Assembly: GCA_002425225.1 (NCBI GenBank) | Contig: DILV01000030.1 | Coordinates: 62,001 to 126,000 of the forward strand | Origin: Thiothrix sp. UBA5583 | GTDB lineage: Bacteria > Pseudomonadota > Gammaproteobacteria > Thiotrichales > Thiotrichaceae | Direction: 5' to 3' | Length of the DNA stretch: 64,000 nucleotides | Shown here: positions 1 through 7,863 of the stretch, piece by piece | How the letters are laid out: each line of letters opens with the position of its first letter | Numbering within the stretch: the stretch's first letter is position 1 | Made by a program: the position numbers and the translations under genes | Notes under the pieces: generated by a model | What the model saw: the letters and a program-made list of their open reading frames with translations, nothing else | What the model was told of the DNA's origin: nothing | Database searches by the model: none

Positions 1-2
1 CC

Positions 3-1286
3 AACCGTGCAGAACTGGAGCGGCGCATCCGCCATATTCTCCGCGTCAATCAGGAACGATTGGGTGTCCAGTGCGAAGATCATGAAGATGTCACCAGTTG
101 TTTTAGCGACCTGATCCGCCATACCCAAGCCAAGTACGGGCGCAATGTGGTGGTGCTGGTAGATGAATACGACAAACCGATCCTCGATAACATCACCAAA
201 CCGGACGTTGCCGCTGAAATGCGTGACGGCTTGCGTAACCTGTATTCGGTGATCAAGGATAACGATGCCCATATCCGCTTTGCCTTCCTCACGGGGGTGA
301 GCAAGTTTTCCAAGGTATCACTGTTCAGCGGCTTGAATAATCTGGAGGATATTACCCTCGACCCGCGCTACAGCGCCTTGTGCGGCTACACCCAAGCCGA
401 GTTGGAACAGCACTTTGCTGAACACCTGCAAGGGGCAGATATGCCACTGGTACAGGCGTGGTACAACGGTTACAGCTGGGGAGGGGAAAGCGTCTACAAC
501 CCGTTTGATGTGCTGCTGTTTATTTCCAAAGGCAAGCGATTCCTGCCATATTGGTTTGAAACGGCTACCCCGTCATTTCTGGTAGATATTTTGCGTAAAC
601 GCCAGTTCTACCTGCCCGATCTCGAAGCGCTGCGTATGGATTACAAAGCCTTGGGGGATTTTGATGTGGACAGGATTCATCTGGAAACGCTGTTGTTCCA
701 GACTGGCTATTTGACCATTAAGGAAGAACGGCTGCCGTTTGCGGGTGGTTTGCCAGAATATATTTTGAGCTATCCCAACAACGAAGTGCGCTACAGCCTG
801 ATGAGTTACTTGCTCGAAAACTACCTGACAGACGACCGGCAAGAACGTGGCTCGGTTTATGATGCGTTCCTTGCTAACGATTTTGCGGCACTGGAACGGC
901 GTTTCCGTACCTTGTTTGACGGCATTGCCCACCAAAATTACACCAAGAACAGTATGGCGGAGCATGAAGGCTATTACGCCTCGGTGGTGTACGCTTTCCT
1001 GTGTTCACTCAGCCTTGATACACGGGCGGAAGAAAGCAGCAATAAGGGGCGGGTGGATATTGCCTTGCGCTTTACCTTACCCGATGGGCAAAAGCAAGTG
1101 TATATCTTTGAGTTCAAGATGGTGGATGGTATAGCAGGTGATGGCAGCGCAATGGCGCAGATCAAAGCGAAAGATTACGCTGCCCCGTACCGGGATGGGC
1201 AGCACCGCATTTTCCTGATTGGCATGGAGTTTAGTGCGCAGGTGAGGAATCTCGTCGGGTTTGAATGGGAACTCGTCCCCCAATAA
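3..1286 (+). CDS. AAA-ATPase-like / PD-(D/E)XK nuclease domain protein (5' end outside window)
   Basis: The reading frame is open from the first complete codon at base 3, so the N-terminus, including the Walker A region, lies upstream of the window. The visible part has a Walker B-like VVVLVDEYDKPI and the following LTGVSKFSKVSLFSGLNNL block typical of the AAA-ATPase-like family (PF09820). The C-terminus has GRVDIAL...YIFEFKM, a D...ExK pattern of the associated PD-(D/E)XK domain (PF08011). These proteins are often multicopy in filamentous sulfur bacteria and Bacteroidetes. Their biological role is not established, and a nuclease or mobile-element-linked role is only inferred. The stop lies 6 bp from the convergent amidohydrolase stop. 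Confidence 0.85.
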   Translation, partial: NRAELERRIRHILRVNQERLGVQCEDHEDVTSCFSDLIRHTQAKYGRNVVVLVDEYDKPILDNITKPDVAAEMRDGLRNLYSVIKDNDAHIRFAFLTGVSKFSKVSLFSGLNNLEDITLDPRYSALCGYTQAELEQHFAEHLQGADMPLVQAWYNGYSWGGESVYNPFDVLLFISKGKRFLPYWFETATPSFLVDILRKRQFYLPDLEALRMDYKALGDFDVDRIHLETLLFQTGYLTIKEERLPFAGGLPEYILSYPNNEVRYSLMSYLLENYLTDDRQERGSVYDAFLANDFAALERRFRTLFDGIAHQNYTKNSMAEHEGYYASVVYAFLCSLSLDTRAEESSNKGRVDIALRFTLPDGQKQVYIFEFKMVDGIAGDGSAMAQIKAKDYAAPYRDGQHRIFLIGMEFSAQVRNLVGFEWELVPQ

Positions 1287-1292
1287 GGCGAG

Positions 1293-2045
1293 CTAGCCCC
1301 ATGGTGGGCGATACAGTTGCAGTGCATTTTCATACAGGACTTTGCGGGCATTTTCACTGCCCAGCACCTCCGTCACCAGCTCAAAATCACTGTCCTGATA
1401 AGGTCGTGGCGCACGGGTAGAGGGCAAATCCGTGCCGAACATCAGCGCTGCCGGGTTAGCCGCAAACAGGGTCGGTAAGACCTTGCGCACATCGAAATCC
1501 ACCCGCCCAAAGCCGGTCGCTTTCACCCACACACCCTGTTCCAGCAGTTTCAGCAGGGTCGGCAAACCTGCCTGTGACAGCCCCAAATGGTCGATGCTGA
1601 CCGCAGGCAGTTTGATCAGGGTAGGGTAGAGTTCAGGCAGTTCGCGCGAATCCACATACAGTTCCACGTGCCAGCCTGCCAGTTCATGCACGCGGCAGGC
1701 AAAATCTTGCAGGTGGCGGATGTCTTCCGAACCACCACGCTTGAGGTTGAAACGCACTGCGCGGATACCCGCTGCATCCAGTTTCACCAATTCTGCGTCG
1801 CTGACATTGGCGGGCAACTGGGTTACACCGACAAAGCCTGCACCAAGCTGTTGCAGTGCTGCCAGCAGGTAGCTTTGGTCAAACGCTTGGAAGGAGCCAG
1901 AAACCACCGCACCGCCTGCCAATGTGTAGCCCTGCATCCGCTGCACATAGTCGCTACAGGTAAATTCGGGTGGTAAATAACCGTTATTGGTGGTCAGGGG
2001 AAAGCGAGCGTCGATAATATGAAAGTGGGCGTCAAACAGCTTCAT
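1293..2045 (-). CDS. Amidohydrolase family 2 (TIM-barrel metal-dependent hydrolase)
   Basis: A 250-residue protein starting MKLFDAHFHIID. The HFH at residues 7-9 is the first metal-binding pair of amidohydrolase-2 TIM barrels. A central SIDHLG carries a further His, and FGTDLPSTR near the C-terminus supplies the conserved Asp. This matches the 2-pyrone-4,6-dicarboxylate lactonase-like group, probably cytoplasmic because no signal peptide is visible. The substrate cannot be inferred. The gene is divergent from the acyltransferase gene, with about 66 bp between the starts, so the two probably share a promoter region. Confidence 0.8.
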   Translation of the reverse strand: MKLFDAHFHIIDARFPLTTNNGYLPPEFTCSDYVQRMQGYTLAGGAVVSGSFQAFDQSYLLAALQQLGAGFVGVTQLPANVSDAELVKLDAAGIRAVRFNLKRGGSEDIRHLQDFACRVHELAGWHVELYVDSRELPELYPTLIKLPAVSIDHLGLSQAGLPTLLKLLEQGVWVKATGFGRVDFDVRKVLPTLFAANPAALMFGTDLPSTRAPRPYQDSDFELVTEVLGSENARKVLYENALQLYRPPWG

Positions 2046-2111
2046 GTTTTGTATCCGCAGGTATTTGGGCTAAGATTCAACCTATTTTACACAACAAGCG
2101 GACGGAGTGCC

Positions 2112-3233
2112 GTGATTTACAGAAAGGAAATTGATGGGCTACGCGCCCTTGCTGTATTGCCAGTGATTCTGTTTCATGCCGGGTTTGGCTGGGTTCCGGG
2201 CGGTTTCGTGGGGGTGGATGTCTTTTTTGTCATCAGCGGCTACCTGATCACATCCATTATTCTGGATGAACTGGAAGCGGGGCGTTTCACGCTGGTGGGT
2301 TTCTACGAACGTCGCGCCCGCCGCATCCTGCCCGCGCTGTTTTTCGTGTTGTTGGTGTGCTTGCCGATGGCTTGGTGGTTGCTGTTGCCTGCGGAACTGA
2401 TGGATTTTGGTAAAAGTCTGATAGCCGTGGCAGGTTTTGTTTCCAATATCCTGTTTTGGTTGCAAACCGATTATTTTGCCGCCACTGCCGAACAAATCCC
2501 GTTGCTGCATACCTGGAGTCTGGCGGTCGAAGAACAGTATTACCTGCTGTTTCCGTTGTTGCTGTTGCTGACTTGGGATTTGGGGAAACGCTGGTTGCTG
2601 TGGTTGTTGGTTCTGATTGCCTTGCTCAGTTTTGTCTGGGCGGAATGGCTGTGGCGGCAATCGGTGGAAGCCAATTTCTACCTGTTGCCGAGCCGTGCAT
2701 GGGAATTGATGTTGGGGGCATTGGCGGCATTTTACCTCCAGAAAAATCGGGTGGAGCAGGGAACGCTGGCGCAAATTGCCAGTCTGTTGGGGTTAGGCTT
2801 GCTGTTGGTGGCAATCTTTGGTTTGCATGAGGGTATTCCGTTCCCGAGTCTGTATGCTTTGTTGCCGACCCTAGGGGCTGTGTTGCTGATTATGTTTGCC
2901 ACACCTGCCACCTGGGTGGGGCAGTGGTTGGGTAAACGTGTATTGGTGGGCATTGGCTTGATTTCTTACAGTGCCTATTTATGGCATCAGCCACTGTTCG
3001 TGTTTGCACGGATGCAGGTAACAGAGGAACCTAGCGCGGTTTTCATGGCTGGCTTGATTGTGTTGACGCTGCTATTGGCTTATGCCAGTTGGCGGTGGGT
3101 GGAACAACCCTTCCGTGAACGTAGTCGCTTTACCCGCCAGCAGATTTTTGCGATGGCTGCCTTGGGCAGTGTGTTGTTGGTTGTCACAGGTGTGTGGCTG
3201 GTGGCAGCAGAAGGTTTGCCGGAGCGGTTTTGA
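2112..3233 (+). CDS. Acyltransferase 3 family membrane protein (OafA/YrhL type, membrane half)
   Basis: About 373 residues from a GTG preceded by CGGAG. The frame is open further upstream, but the family N-terminus YRKEIDGLRALAVLPVI begins right after this GTG. The protein contains the family His-Ala (ILFHAG), FFVISGYLIT, YERRARRILPAL and HTWSLAVEEQYYLLFP blocks and ten or eleven hydrophobic segments. It should transfer acyl groups (usually acetyl) to periplasmic or surface glycans in the inner membrane. It ends at GLPERF, just after the last membrane segment, where homologues fused to an SGNH domain continue. The matching SGNH domain is the next gene. Confidence 0.87.
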   Translation: MIYRKEIDGLRALAVLPVILFHAGFGWVPGGFVGVDVFFVISGYLITSIILDELEAGRFTLVGFYERRARRILPALFFVLLVCLPMAWWLLLPAELMDFGKSLIAVAGFVSNILFWLQTDYFAATAEQIPLLHTWSLAVEEQYYLLFPLLLLLTWDLGKRWLLWLLVLIALLSFVWAEWLWRQSVEANFYLLPSRAWELMLGALAAFYLQKNRVEQGTLAQIASLLGLGLLLVAIFGLHEGIPFPSLYALLPTLGAVLLIMFATPATWVGQWLGKRVLVGIGLISYSAYLWHQPLFVFARMQVTEEPSAVFMAGLIVLTLLLAYASWRWVEQPFRERSRFTRQQIFAMAALGSVLLVVTGVWLVAAEGLPERF

Positions 3234-3252
3234 CGAAACAGGAGAATTTTTC

Positions 3253-4062
3253 ATGATAAAAGGGTTTGCAATAGTGCTGGGGGGACTGTGGTTGGCAGGT
3301 GCTGCCTTGACTGTCTCCGCTGACAATGCGCGTGATGCCTTGTTGAAAGCAGCCGATACTGAAGCTAACGGTGCCTACACCCGCCAGCGTTTTGTGGAAG
3401 TGCAGCGCAAGCCGTTTGATACTGCTGATAGTCGCCGCAAGCTGCTGCTGGTCGGGGATAGCCATGCGCAGGATTTTCTCAATAGTGTGGTAGAAAACGG
3501 TTATCTGGCAGGCTACCAAATTCGCACCCGACATATCCCCACCCCTTGCCAGATTGTGCTGCCAGCGCAGGCAGAAACCTTTATCGAGCCGAAAGATGCG
3601 GCGGTGTGTGCAGAAGCGGATAGCCTTGTCCAGGCCAAAGACCAGCTTGCTATCGCTGATGTGGTGATACTGGCAGCACGCTGGAAGGAATGGTCAGCGA
3701 AGTTGTTGCCTGACACTATTAAAGCATTGGAATTGCGCCCGGAGCAGCGTGTGCTGGTGTTGGGGGCAAAGGATTTCGGCAGGCTGTCATTGCGGCATTA
3801 TCTGAAACTGACGGATGAGGCATTACTGGCACTGCGTAACCAGCCGGATGCTGGTGTTACCCAGGTTAACCAGTTATTGCGTGAGCGCTTGGGAGATGCC
3901 GTTTTCATCGACCCGCAGTCATTGTTGTGTGGTACTGAGGGTTGCCGCCTGTTTACCGACGACGTGCAACTCATCACGTATGATGGTGGGCATTTGACAC
4001 CAGCCGGGGCAAAGTATGTCGGGCAGGTGTTGTTTGCCAACAGCATTCTGGGCAAGTTGTAA
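3253..4062 (+). CDS. Secreted SGNH-hydrolase-like domain (detached OafA C-terminal half)
   Basis: A 269-residue protein starting 19 bp after the acyltransferase stop, with AGGAG in front of the ATG. The N-terminus (FAIVLGGLWLAGAALTVSA) looks like a signal peptide or membrane anchor. LLLVGDSHAQDF near residue 75 is SGNH block I with the nucleophilic Ser, and YDGGHLTPAG near the C-terminus carries the catalytic Asp-x-x-His. In most relatives this domain is the C-terminal periplasmic part of a single OafA-type acyltransferase. Here it has its own start in another reading frame. It probably completes acyl transfer together with the upstream protein. Confidence 0.78.
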   Translation: MIKGFAIVLGGLWLAGAALTVSADNARDALLKAADTEANGAYTRQRFVEVQRKPFDTADSRRKLLLVGDSHAQDFLNSVVENGYLAGYQIRTRHIPTPCQIVLPAQAETFIEPKDAAVCAEADSLVQAKDQLAIADVVILAARWKEWSAKLLPDTIKALELRPEQRVLVLGAKDFGRLSLRHYLKLTDEALLALRNQPDAGVTQVNQLLRERLGDAVFIDPQSLLCGTEGCRLFTDDVQLITYDGGHLTPAGAKYVGQVLFANSILGKL

Positions 4063-4175
4063 GAGGCACATACAAAACGTTAGCCAGATAGCGCAAAAGA
4101 GGTATTGCCCTCGTTCCTGCCCACTTGATGGTTTATGCTAACGGCTTCAGAGATTGACAGGAGAGAGGGTGCAGA

Positions 4176-5108
4176 ATGTCGGCAGAACATCCTATTGTGG
4201 CTATCATAGGTGCTTCCGGGGCGGGTTCAAATGCAGCCATCCAGGCACTGGAGCGTATTTTCTACCGTGAACGGATTAAGGCTGCCTATATTGACGGTAG
4301 TGCATTTCATCTTTATGACCGCAAAACCATGCGGGAAAAGGTGCGTCAGGCGCAGGAAAACGGGCGGGTTCTGAGCCATTTCAGCCCGGAAGGCAACTGC
4401 TTGGACAAGCTGGAATCGCTGTTTGCCCATTATGCAGCTACAGGCACGGGTGAGTACCGCCATTACCTGCATACCAGCGAGCAAGCGGAATGTTATCAGC
4501 AGGAACCTGGCACTTTTACTCCGTGGGCGCAGATGGATCCTGATACTGACTTGCTGTTGTACCGGGGCTTGCATGGTGCAGCGGTCATTGATGACATCAA
4601 TATTGCCCAGTATCCCGACCTAAGCATCGGCATGGCTCCCAATGCCAATCTGGAGTGGATGCGCAAAATCCAACGTGATTCCAGTATACGGGGCTATAGC
4701 CGTGAGGAAGTGCGGGAATCCATCCTGGAGCGTTTGCACGATTATGTGCATTACATCACCCCGCAGTTCTCGCGTACCCATATCAACTTCCAGATGATTC
4801 CGGTGGTGGATACTGCTGACCCGTTTGGTGGCGAAGAAGTGCCAACCGTGCAGGAATGTTATCTGGTAATGCGTTTTGCCAAGCAATTCATTCCTGATTT
4901 CAAGCCATTACTGGCTGATATTCCTGGTGCTTTCATGTCGCGCCGCAATACCTTGGTTGCCCCAGGCAGCAAGATGGGGATGGCGATTGAAATGATCCTG
5001 ATGCCGATCATTCATGACCTGATTGCCAACAGTCGTGCAATCCGTGGCATTACCGATGTATCGGCAGACCGGGGTGCTGGCTTGTCAGGGTTGGTAGGGC
5101 AAGACTGA
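4176..5108 (+). CDS. Phosphoribulokinase-like protein (PrkB family) with altered catalytic residues
   Basis: 310 residues, collinear with bacterial phosphoribulokinase over its whole length (for example FYRERI, GTFTPW, ITPQFSRTHINFQ, NTLVAPGSKMGMAIE). Substrate-site residues are kept: His45, Arg49, Lys164, Arg167 and Asp168. Catalytic positions are changed. The P-loop GxxGAGTTT is GASGAGSNA (12-20), the catalytic-base Asp of EGDxFHR is Ser42 (DGSAFHL), and the Glu of FYEGLHG is Arg130 (LYRGLHG). Normal ribulose-5-phosphate phosphorylation is therefore doubtful; a pseudoenzyme, regulator or changed activity is inferred. GGAGAGAGG precedes the ATG. The stop overlaps the next start (TGATG), so the two genes are probably translationally coupled. 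Confidence 0.85.
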   Translation: MSAEHPIVAIIGASGAGSNAAIQALERIFYRERIKAAYIDGSAFHLYDRKTMREKVRQAQENGRVLSHFSPEGNCLDKLESLFAHYAATGTGEYRHYLHTSEQAECYQQEPGTFTPWAQMDPDTDLLLYRGLHGAAVIDDINIAQYPDLSIGMAPNANLEWMRKIQRDSSIRGYSREEVRESILERLHDYVHYITPQFSRTHINFQMIPVVDTADPFGGEEVPTVQECYLVMRFAKQFIPDFKPLLADIPGAFMSRRNTLVAPGSKMGMAIEMILMPIIHDLIANSRAIRGITDVSADRGAGLSGLVGQD

Positions 5109-6286
5109 TGCTGGGCGGGTTCGCCATTGCTCGCCTGCCTCGGATCGAATTCGGCGCAGGCAGTATTCGGCAGTTGCCTGTCATTGCCGCCCGCTATGGC
5201 AAGCGCCTGCTGATTGTGACGGGCGCTGCTTCTTTTACGCAGTCTGACGCTGGAAAAAACCTGTTGCACGCATTACAGGTCGCAGGTTTTCACTGGGAAA
5301 TCCGTCGGGTTACGACAGAGCCTTCCCCGCAATGGGTGGATGCTACTGTGGCAGAGTTGCAGGGCGTTCCGTTTGATCTGGTAATTGGTATTGGCGGCGG
5401 TAGCCCGCTGGATGCTGCCAAGGCTGTTGCCGGTTTGCTCAAACCCGGCAACTCGGTGCTGGATCATCTGGAAAGCGTAGGGCCGGAACTGCCATATCAA
5501 GGGCCAACGACCCCTTTCATTGCCGTGCCGACTACCGCAGGAACCGGCTCGGAAGCCACCAAAAATGCGGTGCTGTCAGTTTCCGGGCAATTCAAAAAAT
5601 CCTTTCGTGATGAACAACTGATGGCGGAATACGCCATCGTTGACCCCGAGTTGCTGTCTACCTGCCCAGCAGCACAGATTGCTGCCAATGGCATGGATAC
5701 TTTCACCCAGTTGATGGAATCTTACGTGTCGACCCGCGCCAATCCGCTGACTGATGCACTGGCCTTGTCAGGGATGGAAGCGGTGCGTGATGGCCTGCTG
5801 GCATTGTATGAAAATCCGCAGGATGCGGCGGCACAAGCACATATGGCATACGCTTCCTTGCTTTCCGGCATGTGTCTGGCGCAAACCGGCTTGGGGTCGG
5901 TGCATGGCATTGTGGCTCCGCTGGGGGCGTTTCACCCGATTGGGCACGGGGTTGGCTGCGGGATGCTGGTTACGGAAGCTACCCGTATGAATATCGACTT
6001 ACTGGAAGCCCAGCAGCCTGATAATCCAGTGCTGGAAAAATACGCCACTATCGGCAAACTGTTCCGGGGGCGCAAGCATGTTGACCCAATAGAAGCACGG
6101 GTATTCGTGGTGTATACCCTGCAAAGCTGGAGCCGCAAGCTCAACTTGCCGCGCTTGCTGGATTTCGGCGTAACCGAGGCGGACATCCCCCGGCTGGTCG
6201 CCCATTCACGGGGTTCCAGCATGAAGACCAATCCGGTGGTGCTGACGGATGAGCAGATAGCCGCAATTATTCGGGCAAGTTTGTAG
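5108..6286 (+). CDS. Iron-containing alcohol dehydrogenase family protein
   Basis: 392 residues with the group III dehydrogenase layout: GIGGGSPLDAAKA (94-106) for NAD(P) and PTTAGTGSEAT (141-151). In the metal site Asp197, His266 and His280 are present. The usual first His ligand is Gln201 (GMDTFTQ), and the AHP histidine is replaced (GIVAP, Ala270). Gln occurs here in some family members, so loss of activity does not follow. The reaction would be NAD(P)-linked oxidation or reduction of an unknown alcohol/aldehyde. It overlaps the phosphoribulokinase-like gene by one base at its start and overlaps the convergent dehydrogenase gene by 20 bp at its 3' end. Confidence 0.85.
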   Translation: MLGGFAIARLPRIEFGAGSIRQLPVIAARYGKRLLIVTGAASFTQSDAGKNLLHALQVAGFHWEIRRVTTEPSPQWVDATVAELQGVPFDLVIGIGGGSPLDAAKAVAGLLKPGNSVLDHLESVGPELPYQGPTTPFIAVPTTAGTGSEATKNAVLSVSGQFKKSFRDEQLMAEYAIVDPELLSTCPAAQIAANGMDTFTQLMESYVSTRANPLTDALALSGMEAVRDGLLALYENPQDAAAQAHMAYASLLSGMCLAQTGLGSVHGIVAPLGAFHPIGHGVGCGMLVTEATRMNIDLLEAQQPDNPVLEKYATIGKLFRGRKHVDPIEARVFVVYTLQSWSRKLNLPRLLDFGVTEADIPRLVAHSRGSSMKTNPVVLTDEQIAAIIRASL

Positions 6287-7169
6287 GGCAAGTCTGCTGT
6301 TGCACAATTTTCGCCAGTGCTGACGAATCGAGGTTGCCATGACCCTGATCGACCAGTGCCTGCATGTAGTCGGCAGCACGTTCGGTAGCAGGTAGGCTGA
6401 TGCCGAGGGCTGCCAGCGTATCCGTGACGATGTGCATGTCCTTGTTGTGCAGTTTTGCCATGAAACCAGGCTGATAGTTTTCACCCAGAATACGTTGCCC
6501 GTGCAACTCCAGCACGCGGGAATAAGCGAAACCACCCAGTAGTGCTGCGCGGACTTTTGTCGGGTCGACTCCGGCGGCTTTGGCTAGCTCAAATGCTTCG
6601 GTGACGGCAATCACCGTTTGGGCTGCGATCAACTGGTTGCAGGCTTTAGCCAGTTGTCCGGCTCCGTGAGCGCCAATGTGGGTGATGGTTGTACCTACTG
6701 CTGCGAGGACTGATCGGGCGTCTTCCAGATCGTCCGCATTGCCACCCACCATGATGGTGAGGGTTCCGGCAATGGCGCCTACATCACCACCAGAGACGGG
6801 TGCATCCAGGAAACGGATACCTTTTTCCGCCAGTTGTGCTGCGATTACGCGGGTTGTGACCGGGGAAATCGTGCTCATGTCGATAACCAGCGTGCCGGGT
6901 TTTGCACCCTCGCTGACGCCATCCTTGCCCAGCAACACAGCTTCCACATCCGGTGTGTCAGATACCATCGAAATTACGATGTCGGCGTTGGCTGCGAGTG
7001 CTGCTGGAGTGGGGTAGAAGACTGCGCCCAACTCGGTGAGTTCCTGCGTGGATTCGGGGCGACGGGCGTAAACGACGAGAGGGAAACCGGCTTTCAACAG
7101 GTTTTTGCACATGGGTTTGCCCATGATGCCGGGGCCAATCCAGCCGATGACGGGTTGGGTGGTTTGCAT
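6267..7169 (-). CDS. 3-hydroxyisobutyrate / 2-hydroxy-3-oxopropionate dehydrogenase family
   Basis: 300 residues. IGWIGPGIMGKPM is the N-terminal Rossmann glycine motif of beta-hydroxyacid dehydrogenases, DAPVSGGDVGAIAGTL is the substrate-binding signature, and AGQLAKACNQL carries the catalytic Lys. Tartronate semialdehyde reductase (GlxR/GarR) or 3-hydroxyisobutyrate dehydrogenase are the most likely activities; sequence alone does not separate them. The ATG is preceded by AAGGAAC and lies 9 bp after the yceH stop, so this is probably the last gene of the trxB-aat-yceH run. Confidence 0.85.
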   Translation of the reverse strand: MQTTQPVIGWIGPGIMGKPMCKNLLKAGFPLVVYARRPESTQELTELGAVFYPTPAALAANADIVISMVSDTPDVEAVLLGKDGVSEGAKPGTLVIDMSTISPVTTRVIAAQLAEKGIRFLDAPVSGGDVGAIAGTLTIMVGGNADDLEDARSVLAAVGTTITHIGAHGAGQLAKACNQLIAAQTVIAVTEAFELAKAAGVDPTKVRAALLGGFAYSRVLELHGQRILGENYQPGFMAKLHNKDMHIVTDTLAALGISLPATERAADYMQALVDQGHGNLDSSALAKIVQQQTCPTNLPE

Positions 7170-7178
7170 GGTTGTTCC

Positions 7179-7844
7179 TTAATCCTGATTTGAGTTGCTG
7201 TATTGTTGTTCCAGTGCTGCTAGCCGGTTTTCCAGTTCGGTTATGCGTGCTGCCAGTTCTTCGCAGCAATAGCTTCTGGGCGTGGTGCTGCTGTTGCCGG
7301 TGGGTGTTGCGGCATCTTCCTGTAAATCCTCCGCTGTTTCTGTGCCTAGGGTATGGTAGTAACGGTCTTCCCGGCGTCCACCACCCGCAGGCAGGCGCAT
7401 GACCAGCGGCTGTGCATCGGTCAGCCAGCTTTCCAGAATATCGCGGATTTCATCAACGCTGGCAAAGTCTGCCATGCGTTCGGTGCGGGTTTTGATTTCG
7501 TTGAGGGTTTGTGGGTGGCGCAGCATCAGAACACACAGGATGGCTTGCTGTTTCTGGTTGAGTTTGAGGCGACGGCTGACTTTGTGTTCTACCCGCTGAG
7601 CGCGTTCGGTGTTTTGGATGATGGCCCAGCCGGATTCCACCAGATTTTTGGCGATGTGGCCGACTTTGCCCTCGGTCAGGTTCATCACGGGCTCGCGGCT
7701 GCTTTTCTGGTTGCAGGCCAGCATCAGCGAGTTGAAGGTCAACGGGTAGTTGTTGGGGGTAGTCAGGTGCTTTTCCATCAGGCTACCGAGAATGCGGATT
7801 TCTTCGGCGCTGAAGGGTGGTTTGTCGGTTTCTTCGGTTTGCAT
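7179..7844 (-). CDS. yceH: YceH family protein (DUF480)
   Basis: 221 residues. The N-terminal two-thirds match the YceH/UPF0502 family: EIRILGSLMEKHLTTPNNYPLT, then LACNQKSSREPVMN, QRVEHK and a winged-helix-like LNQKQQAILCVLMLRHPQT. After a Ser/Thr-rich linker the C-terminus is a short predicted coiled coil (EELAARITELENRLAALEQQ). The family folds as tandem winged helices, but its role is not firmly known. It lies 19 bp downstream of aat. Confidence 0.85.
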   Translation of the reverse strand: MQTEETDKPPFSAEEIRILGSLMEKHLTTPNNYPLTFNSLMLACNQKSSREPVMNLTEGKVGHIAKNLVESGWAIIQNTERAQRVEHKVSRRLKLNQKQQAILCVLMLRHPQTLNEIKTRTERMADFASVDEIRDILESWLTDAQPLVMRLPAGGGRREDRYYHTLGTETAEDLQEDAATPTGNSSTTPRSYCCEELAARITELENRLAALEQQYSNSNQD

Positions 7845-7863
7845 GTGGATAGCCTTGTTTGGA

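Noticed and set aside
2139-2774. Minus-strand frame of 211 codons inside the acyltransferase gene
   Set aside because: The Gln/His-rich product is the complement of membrane-helix codons, and the plus strand carries clear acyltransferase motifs.
4176-5108. Phosphoribulokinase-like gene as a pseudogene
   Set aside because: The frame is intact and full length, the ribosome binding site is strong, and only catalytic positions differ while structural and substrate residues remain.
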